From Candidatus Nomurabacteria bacterium (GTDB lineage: Bacteria > Patescibacteriota > Minisyncoccia > Phycocordibacterales > UBA9973), in the NCBI GenBank assembly GCA_943348755.1, contig CALQYS010000006.1:1-48506 (forward strand): a stretch of DNA of 48,506 nucleotides, written 5' to 3'. How positions within the stretch are numbered: the stretch's first letter is position 1; each line of letters starts with the position of its first letter. The position numbers and the translations under genes were made by a program. Below the pieces are notes generated by a model. The model was given only the letters and a program-made list of their open reading frames with translations. It had not been told where the DNA came from and made no database searches. Of the stretch, positions 17,574 to 26,657 are shown in pieces.

Positions 17574-17653
17574 ATGTAGAAAAATATAGCATTTTTGTAC
17601 TTAATTGCAAAACAAAAGAATAAATTAAATATAAAAAAATATTTTGAAAAAGT

Positions 17654-17683
17654 TTGACATAAGCACTACTTTAGTGCAAATAT
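17654..17683 (+). promoter_or_regulatory. Putative promoter with palindromic operator
   Basis: TTGACA followed by GCACTA-CTT-TAGTGC (17663-17677) and an AT-rich -10 candidate (AAATAT/AATATT). Confidence 0.45.
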
Positions 17684-17713
17684 TAAGAAAAAGTTCCACC
17701 CATAATCAATTCT

Positions 17714-18634
17714 TTGGGCGTGAGCACAAAGATCTTTGATAATGTGATGGTGGGGCTAAACCTACAAAAAACTGAAGACATGAAAACACCTAGCAGAATG
17801 CATTCGCACTTCTTGGCTCACGGGACCATGCTAACACCGGACATACTCCGGGACTGTCTGGAAGCAGATCAAAAGCTGGGCTTCGAGGCCATGGTCATCG
17901 TTGCTGCCTTGATTGATCAAAGTCGCTACTCACCCGGAATCATCGCAGATGTTTTCGAAGAAGTGGGGATGAGCGGTCTCGTGTGCGGGTTAAATCAAGG
18001 AGACGGACCAGATCCTCTGGGTGGCGATGAAAAACTCGTCATCGAGTCTCTCCGCGCACAGGCCGCCTATGCGATCGCCCTCGCCGAGAGAGATTGCGGA
18101 CCGGAACTGTTTGTTGGTCCAACCCACGCAAAACACAGGACCCAACGACCAGTATGGCCGGACAGTGCGTTCGACCGCTGGATCGACGCAGTCGAAGGGC
18201 TCGCAAATGAAACTGGCCTCAGGGTTCTCTTCGAGCCACTGAATGGGATTGAGGATGGGACACCAACGCCCTTCTCGACCATCCATACGGCTGTTTGTGG
18301 TCGGAAAAAGCTTGGAATCCACTTTGATACCGGCCACGCACGTGCACACGGTCTCACGCCAAAAGACCTCCCCATGATCGCCGACTCCATTGGCTACTTC
18401 GAGTTCGCCAACGTCGGCCGTCACCCGCTCTACAATCAAATGGGTATAGACTTTGCCGCATACGCAAGGTCAATGCAATATCTCCCAGAAGATTGTGAAG
18501 TGGGAGACGAACCGTTTGACCCCTCCGTGATCAACGCCTTCGGGCTTCAGAAACTCTGCACTACCACGATGTCCGGGTCAGAGTGCCTCAAACGTGACGT
18601 AGCCTACCTCCGCTCACTCGGAGTCATGGCCTAA
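17714..18634 (+). CDS. Sugar phosphate isomerase/epimerase-like TIM barrel protein
   Basis: GLRVLFEPLNGIEDGTPTPFSTIHTAV and LGIHFDTGHARAHG motifs of the xylose-isomerase-like TIM barrel; start uncertain (17745 or 17780 possible). Confidence 0.65.
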   Translation: MGVSTKIFDNVMVGLNLQKTEDMKTPSRMHSHFLAHGTMLTPDILRDCLEADQKLGFEAMVIVAALIDQSRYSPGIIADVFEEVGMSGLVCGLNQGDGPDPLGGDEKLVIESLRAQAAYAIALAERDCGPELFVGPTHAKHRTQRPVWPDSAFDRWIDAVEGLANETGLRVLFEPLNGIEDGTPTPFSTIHTAVCGRKKLGIHFDTGHARAHGLTPKDLPMIADSIGYFEFANVGRHPLYNQMGIDFAAYARSMQYLPEDCEVGDEPFDPSVINAFGLQKLCTTTMSGSECLKRDVAYLRSLGVMA

Positions 18635-18687
18635 CGCCAAAAGGTTTCAGGAGCGTTTACCATAAAAACCCCTCATCAAACAATTTT

Positions 18688-18718
18688 CGGCGACCCGCAA
18701 GGTCGCCGTTAACTTTTT
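18688..18718 (+). terminator. Intrinsic terminator
   Basis: CGGCGACC-CGCAA-GGTCGCCG followed by a T-rich tract. Confidence 0.65.
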
Positions 18719-18738
18719 ATATATTGTATAATCATCCT

Positions 18739-19329
18739 ATGGACAAAACCACAGAACTCAAAAATCTCCACAAAAAGTGGAAAGAAGAATGCCAATGTGA
18801 GCTGAAGAAAACGGCAACTCAGGCAGTGCCGGGAGATGGCAGCCCAAATGCGGAGATTGTCTTTATTGGCGAAGCTCCGGGAAAGTCTGAAGACGAGCAA
18901 GGCAGGCCTTTCGTGGGTGCAGCCGGCAAATTCTTGGCTGAAATGCTCGAACTCATAAATCTAAAAAAAGAGGACGTCTACATTACTAATGTAGTGAAAT
19001 ATCGTCCGCCGAACAATCGTGATCCCCTGCCCGAAGAAAAGAGTCTTTGCCGAGAATGGCTGCTCGGCGAGCTCAAAATCATCCAGCCCAAGCTCATCAT
19101 CTTCCTCGGCCGTCACGCCATGAATAATTTCTTCCCAGAACTCAAGATTTCTGGTGCTCATGGTAAATTATTGATAAAACCATTCAAAGGGATGTCCACG
19201 AAATATTTCTTCCCCCTATATCACCCAGCAGCTGCTCTCTATGACGGCTCGATGCGGGAAACTTTAAAAGATGACTTTAAGAAAATTCCGAAGGTTCTGC
19301 AAGAGATAGATAAACGCGGGAAAAATTAG
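18739..19329 (+). CDS. Uracil-DNA glycosylase, family 4-like
   Basis: [50 protein letters not shown]. Confidence 0.85.
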   Translation: MDKTTELKNLHKKWKEECQCELKKTATQAVPGDGSPNAEIVFIGEAPGKSEDEQGRPFVGAAGKFLAEMLELINLKKEDVYITNVVKYRPPNNRDPLPEEKSLCREWLLGELKIIQPKLIIFLGRHAMNNFFPELKISGAHGKLLIKPFKGMSTKYFFPLYHPAAALYDGSMRETLKDDFKKIPKVLQEIDKRGKN

Positions 19330-19359
19330 AAAAAAATAAAATTAGTGTATAATCTTCGG

Positions 19360-20118
19360 ATGGATAAAAAAGATAAAATCAGGGTAGTGATCCTAGCTGC
19401 CGGTCAAGGTACGCGAATGAAAAGTGACCTACCGAAAGTGTTGGTGCCCGTCAAAGGCAAGCCAATGATTGAACATCTACTCGAAGCAGTCGCTGAATCA
19501 AGTATTGATGCCAAGCCTGTCATTGTCGTCGGGTATAAGAAGGAAGAAGTGATAAAAACGCTTGGCGACAAATATGAATACGTGGTGCAAGAAAAACAGT
19601 TGGGCACTGGTCATGCAGTTATAACTACAGAGAAGATACTAAAAGATAAGACAGATCATGTGCTGGTGTTGTATGGGGACAGTCCTTTCTTGAGCTCAGA
19701 AACCATAGAAAAATTAGTAGATAGACACCTAGGATCAAAGGCAAAGATAACGATGGCTACAGTAGAGCTCCCAGATTTTAATGATTGGCGAGATTTTTTC
19801 TATAAAAGCTTTTCTCGAATAGTTCGTGATAAAAATGGAAACATTATAAAAGATGTTCAATTTAAAGATACAAATGAAGAGGAAAAGAAGATCAAAGAAG
19901 TTAATCCATGTTATTTTATTTTTGAAACAAGGTGGATGTGGGAAAAACTAAAAACTTTAAATAAGAACAATGCGCAAAAACAATATTATCTGACTGACCT
20001 AGTGGAATGCGCAATACAAGAAGGAACAAAAATAGAATCAATGAAAATTGATCCACGTGAAGCCCTTGCCGCAAATTCTCAAGAAGAACTCGCCGTTCTA
20101 GAAAAATTAACATTATAA
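19360..20118 (+). CDS. NTP transferase similar to the GlmU N-terminal domain (no acetyltransferase domain)
   Basis: VVILAAGQGTRMKSDLPKVLVPVKGKPMIEH, VQEKQLGTGHAV, LVLYGDSPFL. Confidence 0.82.
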   Translation: MDKKDKIRVVILAAGQGTRMKSDLPKVLVPVKGKPMIEHLLEAVAESSIDAKPVIVVGYKKEEVIKTLGDKYEYVVQEKQLGTGHAVITTEKILKDKTDHVLVLYGDSPFLSSETIEKLVDRHLGSKAKITMATVELPDFNDWRDFFYKSFSRIVRDKNGNIIKDVQFKDTNEEEKKIKEVNPCYFIFETRWMWEKLKTLNKNNAQKQYYLTDLVECAIQEGTKIESMKIDPREALAANSQEELAVLEKLTL

Positions 20119-20129
20119 TCATATCAAAT

Positions 20130-21380
20130 ATGCAAAACCCATTCGAAAATGCAATGAAACAATTGGACAGCGTTTCTAAAATAGCGAAGATAAAAAGCCT
20201 GAACGGTGGTCTTATCGCCCAACTCCGAGCGCCCAACCACGATATTAAAATTTCTATTCCAGTCAAGATGGATGATGGCTCGACGAAAGTATTTGAGGGA
20301 TACAGAGTTCAATACAACAATGTGCTGGGGCCTTACAAGGGTGGTATTAGGTATCACCCAAAAACTGAAATAAACGATGTGAAAGCTCTCGCCTTCTGGA
20401 TGACAATAAAGTGTGCAGTTGCGAACATCCCCATGGGTGGAGGCAAGGGCGGAATAACTGTAGATCCGAAAAATTTATCAAAGAGCGAGTTGGAGAAGCT
20501 CTCACGCGGGTGGGTGCGAGGCCTTTCAGACGTTTTGGGACCTTATAAAGATGTGCCAGCCCCCGACGTCAACACTACAGCCGAAATAATGGCTTGGATG
20601 GTAGATGAATTCGGAAAGATAACTAAAAATAAGAATACCAACGAAGTTAAAGCAGCTTTTACGGGGAAACCCATAGATAAGGGTGGGTCAGAAGGGCGAG
20701 ATGGAGCCACTGGACTCGGTGGATTTTATGTTTTCGATGCTCTGCGTGAAGAACTAAAGCTCCCTAAAAAATGTAAAGTGGTGATCCAGGGTTTCGGAAA
20801 TGTGGGTGGAAATGCAGCGCGTATTTTTGCCGAACAAGGACACACAGTAATAGCAGTTTCTGATTCACATGGCGCAATATTTAATGAAAGCGGACTAGAT
20901 ATAAAAAAAGTTGAAGCTCACAAAAAAAAGACTGGCGGTTTAAAAGACTTTTCCAAAGAAAACTTACAGACAAAAAACATTACGAACGAAGAATTGCTAG
21001 CATTATCGTGTGATCTATTAGTACCAGCCGCTTTTGAAAATGTCATAACTGATACGAACGCACACAAAATCAGAGCTAAGGCTATTTTAGAGCTTGCAAA
21101 CGGCCCGATAACCCCCAAAGCAGATGAAATTTTATTTAAAAATAATATTCCGGTGATACCAGACGTCCTGGCTAATTCTGGGGGTGTGACTGTGTCTTAT
21201 TTTGAGTGGGAACAAAATTTAAAAAATGAACATTGGACAGAGCAAAAGGTTTTTGAGAAATTAAGGCTAGTAATGGAAGATGCTTCCAGAAAAACCTTAG
21301 AAAAAGCCGAGGAATCTAAAACATCCCTGCGTATGGGTGCTTTCATCCTGGCCCTTGAAAGAATAAGAGGGAAAATGTAA
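20130..21380 (+). CDS. gdhA: Glu/Leu/Phe/Val dehydrogenase (glutamate dehydrogenase-like)
   Basis: GPYKGGIRYHP, MGGGKGGI, VPAPDVNTTAEIMAWM, VVIQGFGNVGGNAA. Confidence 0.92.
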   Translation: MQNPFENAMKQLDSVSKIAKIKSLNGGLIAQLRAPNHDIKISIPVKMDDGSTKVFEGYRVQYNNVLGPYKGGIRYHPKTEINDVKALAFWMTIKCAVANIPMGGGKGGITVDPKNLSKSELEKLSRGWVRGLSDVLGPYKDVPAPDVNTTAEIMAWMVDEFGKITKNKNTNEVKAAFTGKPIDKGGSEGRDGATGLGGFYVFDALREELKLPKKCKVVIQGFGNVGGNAARIFAEQGHTVIAVSDSHGAIFNESGLDIKKVEAHKKKTGGLKDFSKENLQTKNITNEELLALSCDLLVPAAFENVITDTNAHKIRAKAILELANGPITPKADEILFKNNIPVIPDVLANSGGVTVSYFEWEQNLKNEHWTEQKVFEKLRLVMEDASRKTLEKAEESKTSLRMGAFILALERIRGKM

Positions 21381-21399
21381 CATCACCATATGCGCGGTT

Positions 21400-21437
21400 A
21401 CCTGCCCGCAATGCTACGCATAGCGTTGCAGGCGGGG
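21400..21437. terminator. Long GC-rich hairpin between gdhA and the GIY-YIG gene
   Basis: GCAATGCTA-CGCA-TAGCGTTGC core extended by CCTGCCC/GGCGGGG-like arms. Confidence 0.5.
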
Positions 21438-21453
21438 CTCAGTTGTAAAAAAT

Positions 21454-21690
21454 ATGTTTTATACTTATGTTTTAAAAAGTTTGAAAGATGGTAAACTGTA
21501 TATAGGTTTTTCCGAGAATTTAGAAAACCGTATAAAAGAACATACTAAAGGTTTGGTTGTTGCAACTAGAAATAGAACCCCTTTAAAGTTAATATATTAT
21601 GAAGCATGTCTGATTAAAGAAAAAGCGATTGAAAGAGAGAAGGTATTAAAATCTGGTTTTGGTAGAGCATATTTGAAAAGAAGATTATAG
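21454..21690 (+). CDS. Small GIY-YIG nuclease superfamily protein
   Basis: FYTYVLKSLKDGKLYIGFSENLENRIKEH. Confidence 0.88.
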   Translation: MFYTYVLKSLKDGKLYIGFSENLENRIKEHTKGLVVATRNRTPLKLIYYEACLIKEKAIEREKVLKSGFGRAYLKRRL

Positions 21691-21697
21691 GGTGAAA

Positions 21698-21770
21698 GGG
21701 CGGTTAGCTCATTTGGTAGAGCGTGTCTTTGACGTAGACAAGGTAACAAGTTCGATTCTTGTACCGCCCA
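21698..21770 (+). tRNA. tRNA-Val(GAC)
   Basis: GGGCGGT...TTGACGT anticodon loop...ACAAGTTCGATTCTTGT-ACCGCCC-A. Confidence 0.93.
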
Positions 21771-21771
21771 C

Positions 21772-22239
21772 ATGACATCAGAAAATGTTATCAAACTTAT
21801 ACAAGAAATAGTTGAACAAGCTCAATTATTAAAAGATAAGCACGTCTCAGGAGAAAATAACGCTCCTGTTAATTATGCTTGTATTTTTTCTCAAACAGAA
21901 AAAGAATTCAATGATTTCTTGGAAATTATTAAAAAAATGGGTCCTGAAGTCGAAAAAACCTCAAAAGGTCCTATTTTTGACATTGGAGGTATCGAAACCA
22001 AAGCAGGTCGATTGAGAGTCTTGAAACTTCGTCTTCCAGACATAAAAAGGCCAGAGCGGGGTGACGCTGATTTTACTGTTAAAAACTATCCGAAATTTAA
22101 AAAAGATTATTTATCTAAACCTGGTTTTAATTTAATAATCAAACCAAAATTTGAAATGATTGAACTTTCAGATCCAGCTTTTAATGTTTTAACATACTTT
22201 TCAAGTATCCCAATGAATGAACAACTTGGTTTAATATAA
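21772..22239 (+). CDS. Conserved-looking hypothetical protein
   Basis: 155 aa with RPERGDADFTVKNYPKFKKDY and EMIELSDPAFNVLTYFS; starts 2 nt after the tRNA-Val discriminator base. Confidence 0.75.
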   Translation: MTSENVIKLIQEIVEQAQLLKDKHVSGENNAPVNYACIFSQTEKEFNDFLEIIKKMGPEVEKTSKGPIFDIGGIETKAGRLRVLKLRLPDIKRPERGDADFTVKNYPKFKKDYLSKPGFNLIIKPKFEMIELSDPAFNVLTYFSSIPMNEQLGLI

Positions 22240-22243
22240 CATT

Positions 22244-23395
22244 ATGAAAATTTTAAGCATTGAAACATCCTGTGACGACACAGCGATAAGTATTTTTGAG
22301 GTAAGGGGAACTGCCAAGCCTTCATTTAAGGTTTTAGCAAATAATTCAAATTCACAAATAAATATCCACATCCCCTACGGTGGAGTTTACCCGGTGCTTG
22401 CCAAGAGAGAACATGCCAAAAATCTACCCATTTTACTTGAAGCAAGTCTAAAACAAGCAAAGCTAGAAAAGAAATCAAAACCAGTAGACGCTATCGCTGT
22501 CACCTATGGCCCAGGGCTAGAAATGTGTCTCTGGGAGGGTATAATTTTCGCTAAAGATTTAGCGAAGAAATGGGGTGTGCCCATTATACCTGTAAACCAC
22601 ATGGAGGGGCATGTGGTTTCGGTTTTTGGAAAACACAAAGGAAAGTTTTTAATACCGAAAGTAAAAACGCCGATTCTTTCTCTTTTAGTTTCTGGTGGAC
22701 ACACACAATTAGTACTGAGCAAAAAGTTTATGCAATATGAAATAGTTGGAGAGACCCTAGACGATGCTGTCGGCGAGGCTTTCGACAAGGTCGCCCGTAT
22801 GCTTGATCTGCCCTACCCCGGCGGTCCACAGATTTCAAAGATGGCGGAAATAGAAAGGGCTGCAAAAAAACAAATTATTTTTGGGTCGCTGTCTCCGCGT
22901 GCTCGCGGAGCGCTGCCTCTCGGCTCGTCAGCCTGCGAGACACCCAAAAATGATTGTTTTTCTTTCGCCCTTCCAAGACCAATGCTTCACAGTAAAGATT
23001 TTAATTTTTCTTATGCTGGATTAAAAACCGCCGTTCTTTATTTAATTAGAAAAATCGCACCAGATGGAAAGCTGGATTATAAAACAAAAAGCGCTATAGC
23101 TCTAGAATTTGAAAACGCAGCTATAGAGTGTTTGGTGTATAAAACAAAAAAAGCCATAGAAAAGTACGGGGCTAAAACTTTAATGGTGGCAGGTGGAGTA
23201 GCTGCTAATAGACACCTAAGAAATGAAATGTCCGCCTTGGGTGGAAAAAAAATAAAACTCCTCTTCCCCACCCTAGAACTTTCAGGAGACAATTCCCTAA
23301 TGATCGGCATAGCGGGATACTTAAATTACATAAAAAATAAGAGAAAAGTCCCTAAACCAGCCCTCATAAAAGCAACTGGTAATCTAAGGCTCTAA
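22244..23395 (+). CDS. tsaD: tRNA N6-adenosine threonylcarbamoyltransferase TsaD
   Basis: ILSIETSCDDTA, VNHMEGH, VSGGHTQLVL, FSYAGLKTAV, VAGGVAANRHLR. Confidence 0.95.
   Translation: MKILSIETSCDDTAISIFEVRGTAKPSFKVLANNSNSQINIHIPYGGVYPVLAKREHAKNLPILLEASLKQAKLEKKSKPVDAIAVTYGPGLEMCLWEGIIFAKDLAKKWGVPIIPVNHMEGHVVSVFGKHKGKFLIPKVKTPILSLLVSGGHTQLVLSKKFMQYEIVGETLDDAVGEAFDKVARMLDLPYPGGPQISKMAEIERAAKKQIIFGSLSPRARGALPLGSSACETPKNDCFSFALPRPMLHSKDFNFSYAGLKTAVLYLIRKIAPDGKLDYKTKSAIALEFENAAIECLVYKTKKAIEKYGAKTLMVAGGVAANRHLRNEMSALGGKKIKLLFPTLELSGDNSLMIGIAGYLNYIKNKRKVPKPALIKATGNLRL
22866..22962. repeat. In-frame palindromic insertion element within tsaD
   Basis: Outer arms AATTATTTTTGGGT / ACCCAAAAATGATT, inner CTCCGCG-TGCT-CGCGGAG; GC-rich relative to the gene; encodes IIFGSLSPRARGALPLGSSACETPKNDCF. 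Confidence 0.65.
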
Positions 23396-23434
23396 CCCTC
23401 GCCCAGGCGGGGCAGGTATGATATTATTCAACTT

Positions 23435-25912
23435 ATGAACGAGAAGCTGCTCAAGCCATATAACCCTAAAGAAACAGAAGAAAGAATCTACAAGCTATGG
23501 GAAGATAGCGGTTTTTTTAACCCAGATGTGTGTATAAAAAAGGGAGTGACTGAGGCTGATGCAGAACATTTTTCGATCGTCCTTCCACCACCAAACGTAA
23601 CTGGAAATTTACATACTGGACATGCTTTGATGCTTGTCATTCAAGACATCATGATTCGCCAGGCGCGCATGCAAGGCAAAAAGACACTTTGGCTCCCCGG
23701 CACAGACCATGCGGCCATCGCCACTCAGTCAAAAGTTGAAAAATTGCTTGAAAAAGAAGGTATCCGTAAAAATGATCTTGGCCGCGAAGAGTTTTTGAAG
23801 CGTGTTGAGAAATTTGCTAAAGAATCACATGACACTATCATAAATCAATGTAAGAAGATGGGTGCAACGCTCGACTGGTCTCGCGAAGCTTTTACTCTAG
23901 ATGAAGCTCGTAATCTCGCTGTTAAAACAGCTTTTAAAAAAATGTACGACGATGGTCTTATTTATCGAGGACATAGGATAGTGAACTGGGATCCGAAAGG
24001 ACAAACAGTTATTTCGGATGATGAAACAATTTACGAAGAAAGAAAAGGAAAATTTTATACTTTTAAGTATGGGCCTTTCGAAATAGGCACAGCAAGACCC
24101 GAAACAAAATTTGGAGACAAATACGTGGTCATGCATCCAGATGACAAAAGATATAAAAAATGGGATCATGGCGACAAACTGACGGTAGAATGGATAAATG
24201 GCCCCATTGAAGCAACAATCATAAAAGACAAAATAATTGACATGGAATTTGGCACTGGTGTGATGACCATTACTCCCTGGCATTCACATGAAGATTTCCA
24301 GTTAGCTGAAAAATATAAATTATACAAAGAACAAATCATAGATAAATTTGGAAAATTACTCCCGATTGCACAAGAATTTTCTGGTATGAAAATCACTGAG
24401 GCTAGAGAAAAAATTGTTGAAAAATTAAAAAATAAAGGACTGCTAGTCTCGGTCGATGAAAATTACACAAACAGAGTGGCCACAGCCGAGCGCACTGGAG
24501 GCATGATAGAACCACAAATCATGCTTCAGTGGTTTGTAGACGTAAATAAAAAGATCCCAGCACGTGGTAATAAATCTCTTAAAGAACTCATGCTCGAACC
24601 AGTGCGAGAAGGTAAAATAAAGATTATTCCCAACCATTTTGAAAAGGTTTATTTTAATTGGATAGAAAATTTGCGTGATTGGTGTATCTCCAGACAGATT
24701 TGGTATGGGCACAGAATTCCAGTATGGTATAAAAAGAAAGAAACGGGCAAAAAAATGGGTTTTGCGGGTGATATCGTTAATCAGGTTTTAGATACTAAAA
24801 CAAAAACATATAGATTGCGAGATCATAATTTGTCTGTAGGAGATGAAATTGCTTTTGAAGACAGTTCAGCTGGTAACATTTTCGGTTATGGAAAAATAAC
24901 CAAAATAGAACAAACCATAGTGGGTAAAATAGATTTAGAAGATAAAAAACACTGGAGAACTTACGAAAAAACAGAAGATCTAATAAAAGCTTTTAAACGA
25001 CATCATCCAGATAAAGAAGTAGACGAATCAACTCCAGTATGGATATATACATACGAGTTTACTTCACCAATACACTGCGGAATTGAAGCTCCTAAGGATG
25101 AAGACTGGACTCAAGACGAAGACACATTAGACACATGGTTTTCTTCCGGACTCTGGACTTTCTCCACGCTCGGTTGGCCAAACAAGACAAAGGATTTGGA
25201 GACATACCACCCTACTTCTGTGCTCGAAACCGGACACGACATTCTTTTCTTCTGGATTGCCCGCATGATTTTGATGTCGCAATATTTGCTTGGAGAAATA
25301 CCTTTCAAAAATGTATATTTGCATGGTATGGTCCGCACGTCTGACGGTAAGAAAATGTCTAAATCCCTTGGAGAAAAGGCCATTGATCCGCTTGATATAG
25401 TGGCTAAATACGGCAATGATGCGTTGCGTATGGCCATGGTGGTCGGCAATACTCCAGGCAATGATCTAAAGCTAAACGAAAATGACATCAGGGGGTATGG
25501 TAAATTCACAAATAAAATTTGGAATGCTTCTAGATTTGTTTTAGAACAGACAAAAGATGTGGCTGTTTTTAATCCTAAAAATTACGACGCGGAAGATAGA
25601 AAATCCGAAGATGAATTGAAAAACTTAATAAAGGAAGTAACAAAAGAAATGAACGAATATAGATTTTCGATAGTTTCGGAAAAACTTTACCATTATTTTT
25701 GGCACACTTTCGCAGATATCATTATCGAAAGATCAAAAAAGAAAATTTTGGAAGATAAAAATGCCCTATCAGCTAAGACGCTTTTACATCGTCATTTAAA
25801 TATCCTTTTAAGAACACTCCATCCCTTCGTACCATTCGTCACAGAAGAAGTGTGGTCTATGATACCTGATTATAAAAGTTTATTAATGGTTGAAAAATGG
25901 CCTAATGACTAA
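23435..25912 (+). CDS. valS: Valine--tRNA ligase with an inserted ASCH/PUA-like domain
   Basis: PPPNVTGNLHTGHAL, GTDHAAIATQSKVEK, DTLDTWFSSGLW, GKKMSKSLG; insertion at about aa 433-548. Confidence 0.95.
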   Translation: MNEKLLKPYNPKETEERIYKLWEDSGFFNPDVCIKKGVTEADAEHFSIVLPPPNVTGNLHTGHALMLVIQDIMIRQARMQGKKTLWLPGTDHAAIATQSKVEKLLEKEGIRKNDLGREEFLKRVEKFAKESHDTIINQCKKMGATLDWSREAFTLDEARNLAVKTAFKKMYDDGLIYRGHRIVNWDPKGQTVISDDETIYEERKGKFYTFKYGPFEIGTARPETKFGDKYVVMHPDDKRYKKWDHGDKLTVEWINGPIEATIIKDKIIDMEFGTGVMTITPWHSHEDFQLAEKYKLYKEQIIDKFGKLLPIAQEFSGMKITEAREKIVEKLKNKGLLVSVDENYTNRVATAERTGGMIEPQIMLQWFVDVNKKIPARGNKSLKELMLEPVREGKIKIIPNHFEKVYFNWIENLRDWCISRQIWYGHRIPVWYKKKETGKKMGFAGDIVNQVLDTKTKTYRLRDHNLSVGDEIAFEDSSAGNIFGYGKITKIEQTIVGKIDLEDKKHWRTYEKTEDLIKAFKRHHPDKEVDESTPVWIYTYEFTSPIHCGIEAPKDEDWTQDEDTLDTWFSSGLWTFSTLGWPNKTKDLETYHPTSVLETGHDILFFWIARMILMSQYLLGEIPFKNVYLHGMVRTSDGKKMSKSLGEKAIDPLDIVAKYGNDALRMAMVVGNTPGNDLKLNENDIRGYGKFTNKIWNASRFVLEQTKDVAVFNPKNYDAEDRKSEDELKNLIKEVTKEMNEYRFSIVSEKLYHYFWHTFADIIIERSKKKILEDKNALSAKTLLHRHLNILLRTLHPFVPFVTEEVWSMIPDYKSLLMVEKWPND

Positions 25913-26606
25913 CGACCCTAAAATTCTGGCTTTAGCGTTTATTGGTGGGATTATCCCCTCCCTTTTGTGGCTCTGGTTCTGGATTAAAGAAGAAGAGAAT
26001 GATCCCGAACCAAAAGGAGTCATCACCGCAGTTTTCATTTTAGGCATGATAGGAGTGGCTTGTGTTCTACCGATTCAAAAATTTATCCAAGCACACACAA
26101 ACTCTCCCGAAGACCAGCTCGTGCTATGGGCAGGCTCGGAAGAAATAATAAAATACCTTGCCGTCTTGGTCGTTCTTTACAGAACGAGATACATAAACCA
26201 AGCCATAGATTGGCCTATATACTTGATCACTGCAGCCCTAGGCTTCGCTGCTCTTGAAAATACGTTATTTTTGATTAAACCGCTATCACTCGGTCAAGAC
26301 ACGGTGGGTTTGCTCACAGGAGAATTTAGGTTTTTGGGTTCGACGCTTTTGCATGCTGTTGCAAGTGGAATTTTGGGTATCGCACTCGGTATTTCCTTGC
26401 ATATTGAAGGATTTAAAAGAAAATTATATCTTATCACTGGCCTTGTACTGGCTACTGCCTTGCATAGTGTCTTTAATTTTTTTATAATAAGGGTTAAAGT
26501 AAACGATGGAAATTATCTTTTAGAAGTGTTGAAGGTGTTTGGTTTCTTGTGGGTCGTTACTATCATTGTAATGTTACTTTTTGAAAAAGTAAGAAGGATG
26601 AATTAA
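25905..26606 (+). CDS. PrsW-family intramembrane metalloprotease-like protein
   Basis: Polytopic; EEIIKY, GFAALENTLF, LLHAVASG, HSVFNFF motifs; overlaps the valS stop. Confidence 0.8.
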   Translation: MTNDPKILALAFIGGIIPSLLWLWFWIKEEENDPEPKGVITAVFILGMIGVACVLPIQKFIQAHTNSPEDQLVLWAGSEEIIKYLAVLVVLYRTRYINQAIDWPIYLITAALGFAALENTLFLIKPLSLGQDTVGLLTGEFRFLGSTLLHAVASGILGIALGISLHIEGFKRKLYLITGLVLATALHSVFNFFIIRVKVNDGNYLLEVLKVFGFLWVVTIIVMLLFEKVRRMN

Positions 26607-26657
26607 AACTAATTTCAGCTTAAAGCTGATCCGCCTCGAGCGGACAAATTAAAAAAT

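Noticed and set aside
20130-21380. Glutamate dehydrogenase as an unusual metabolic gene for a reduced genome
   Set aside because: Well-conserved, ordinary sequence in a normal gene context; no sequence anomaly to report beyond annotation.
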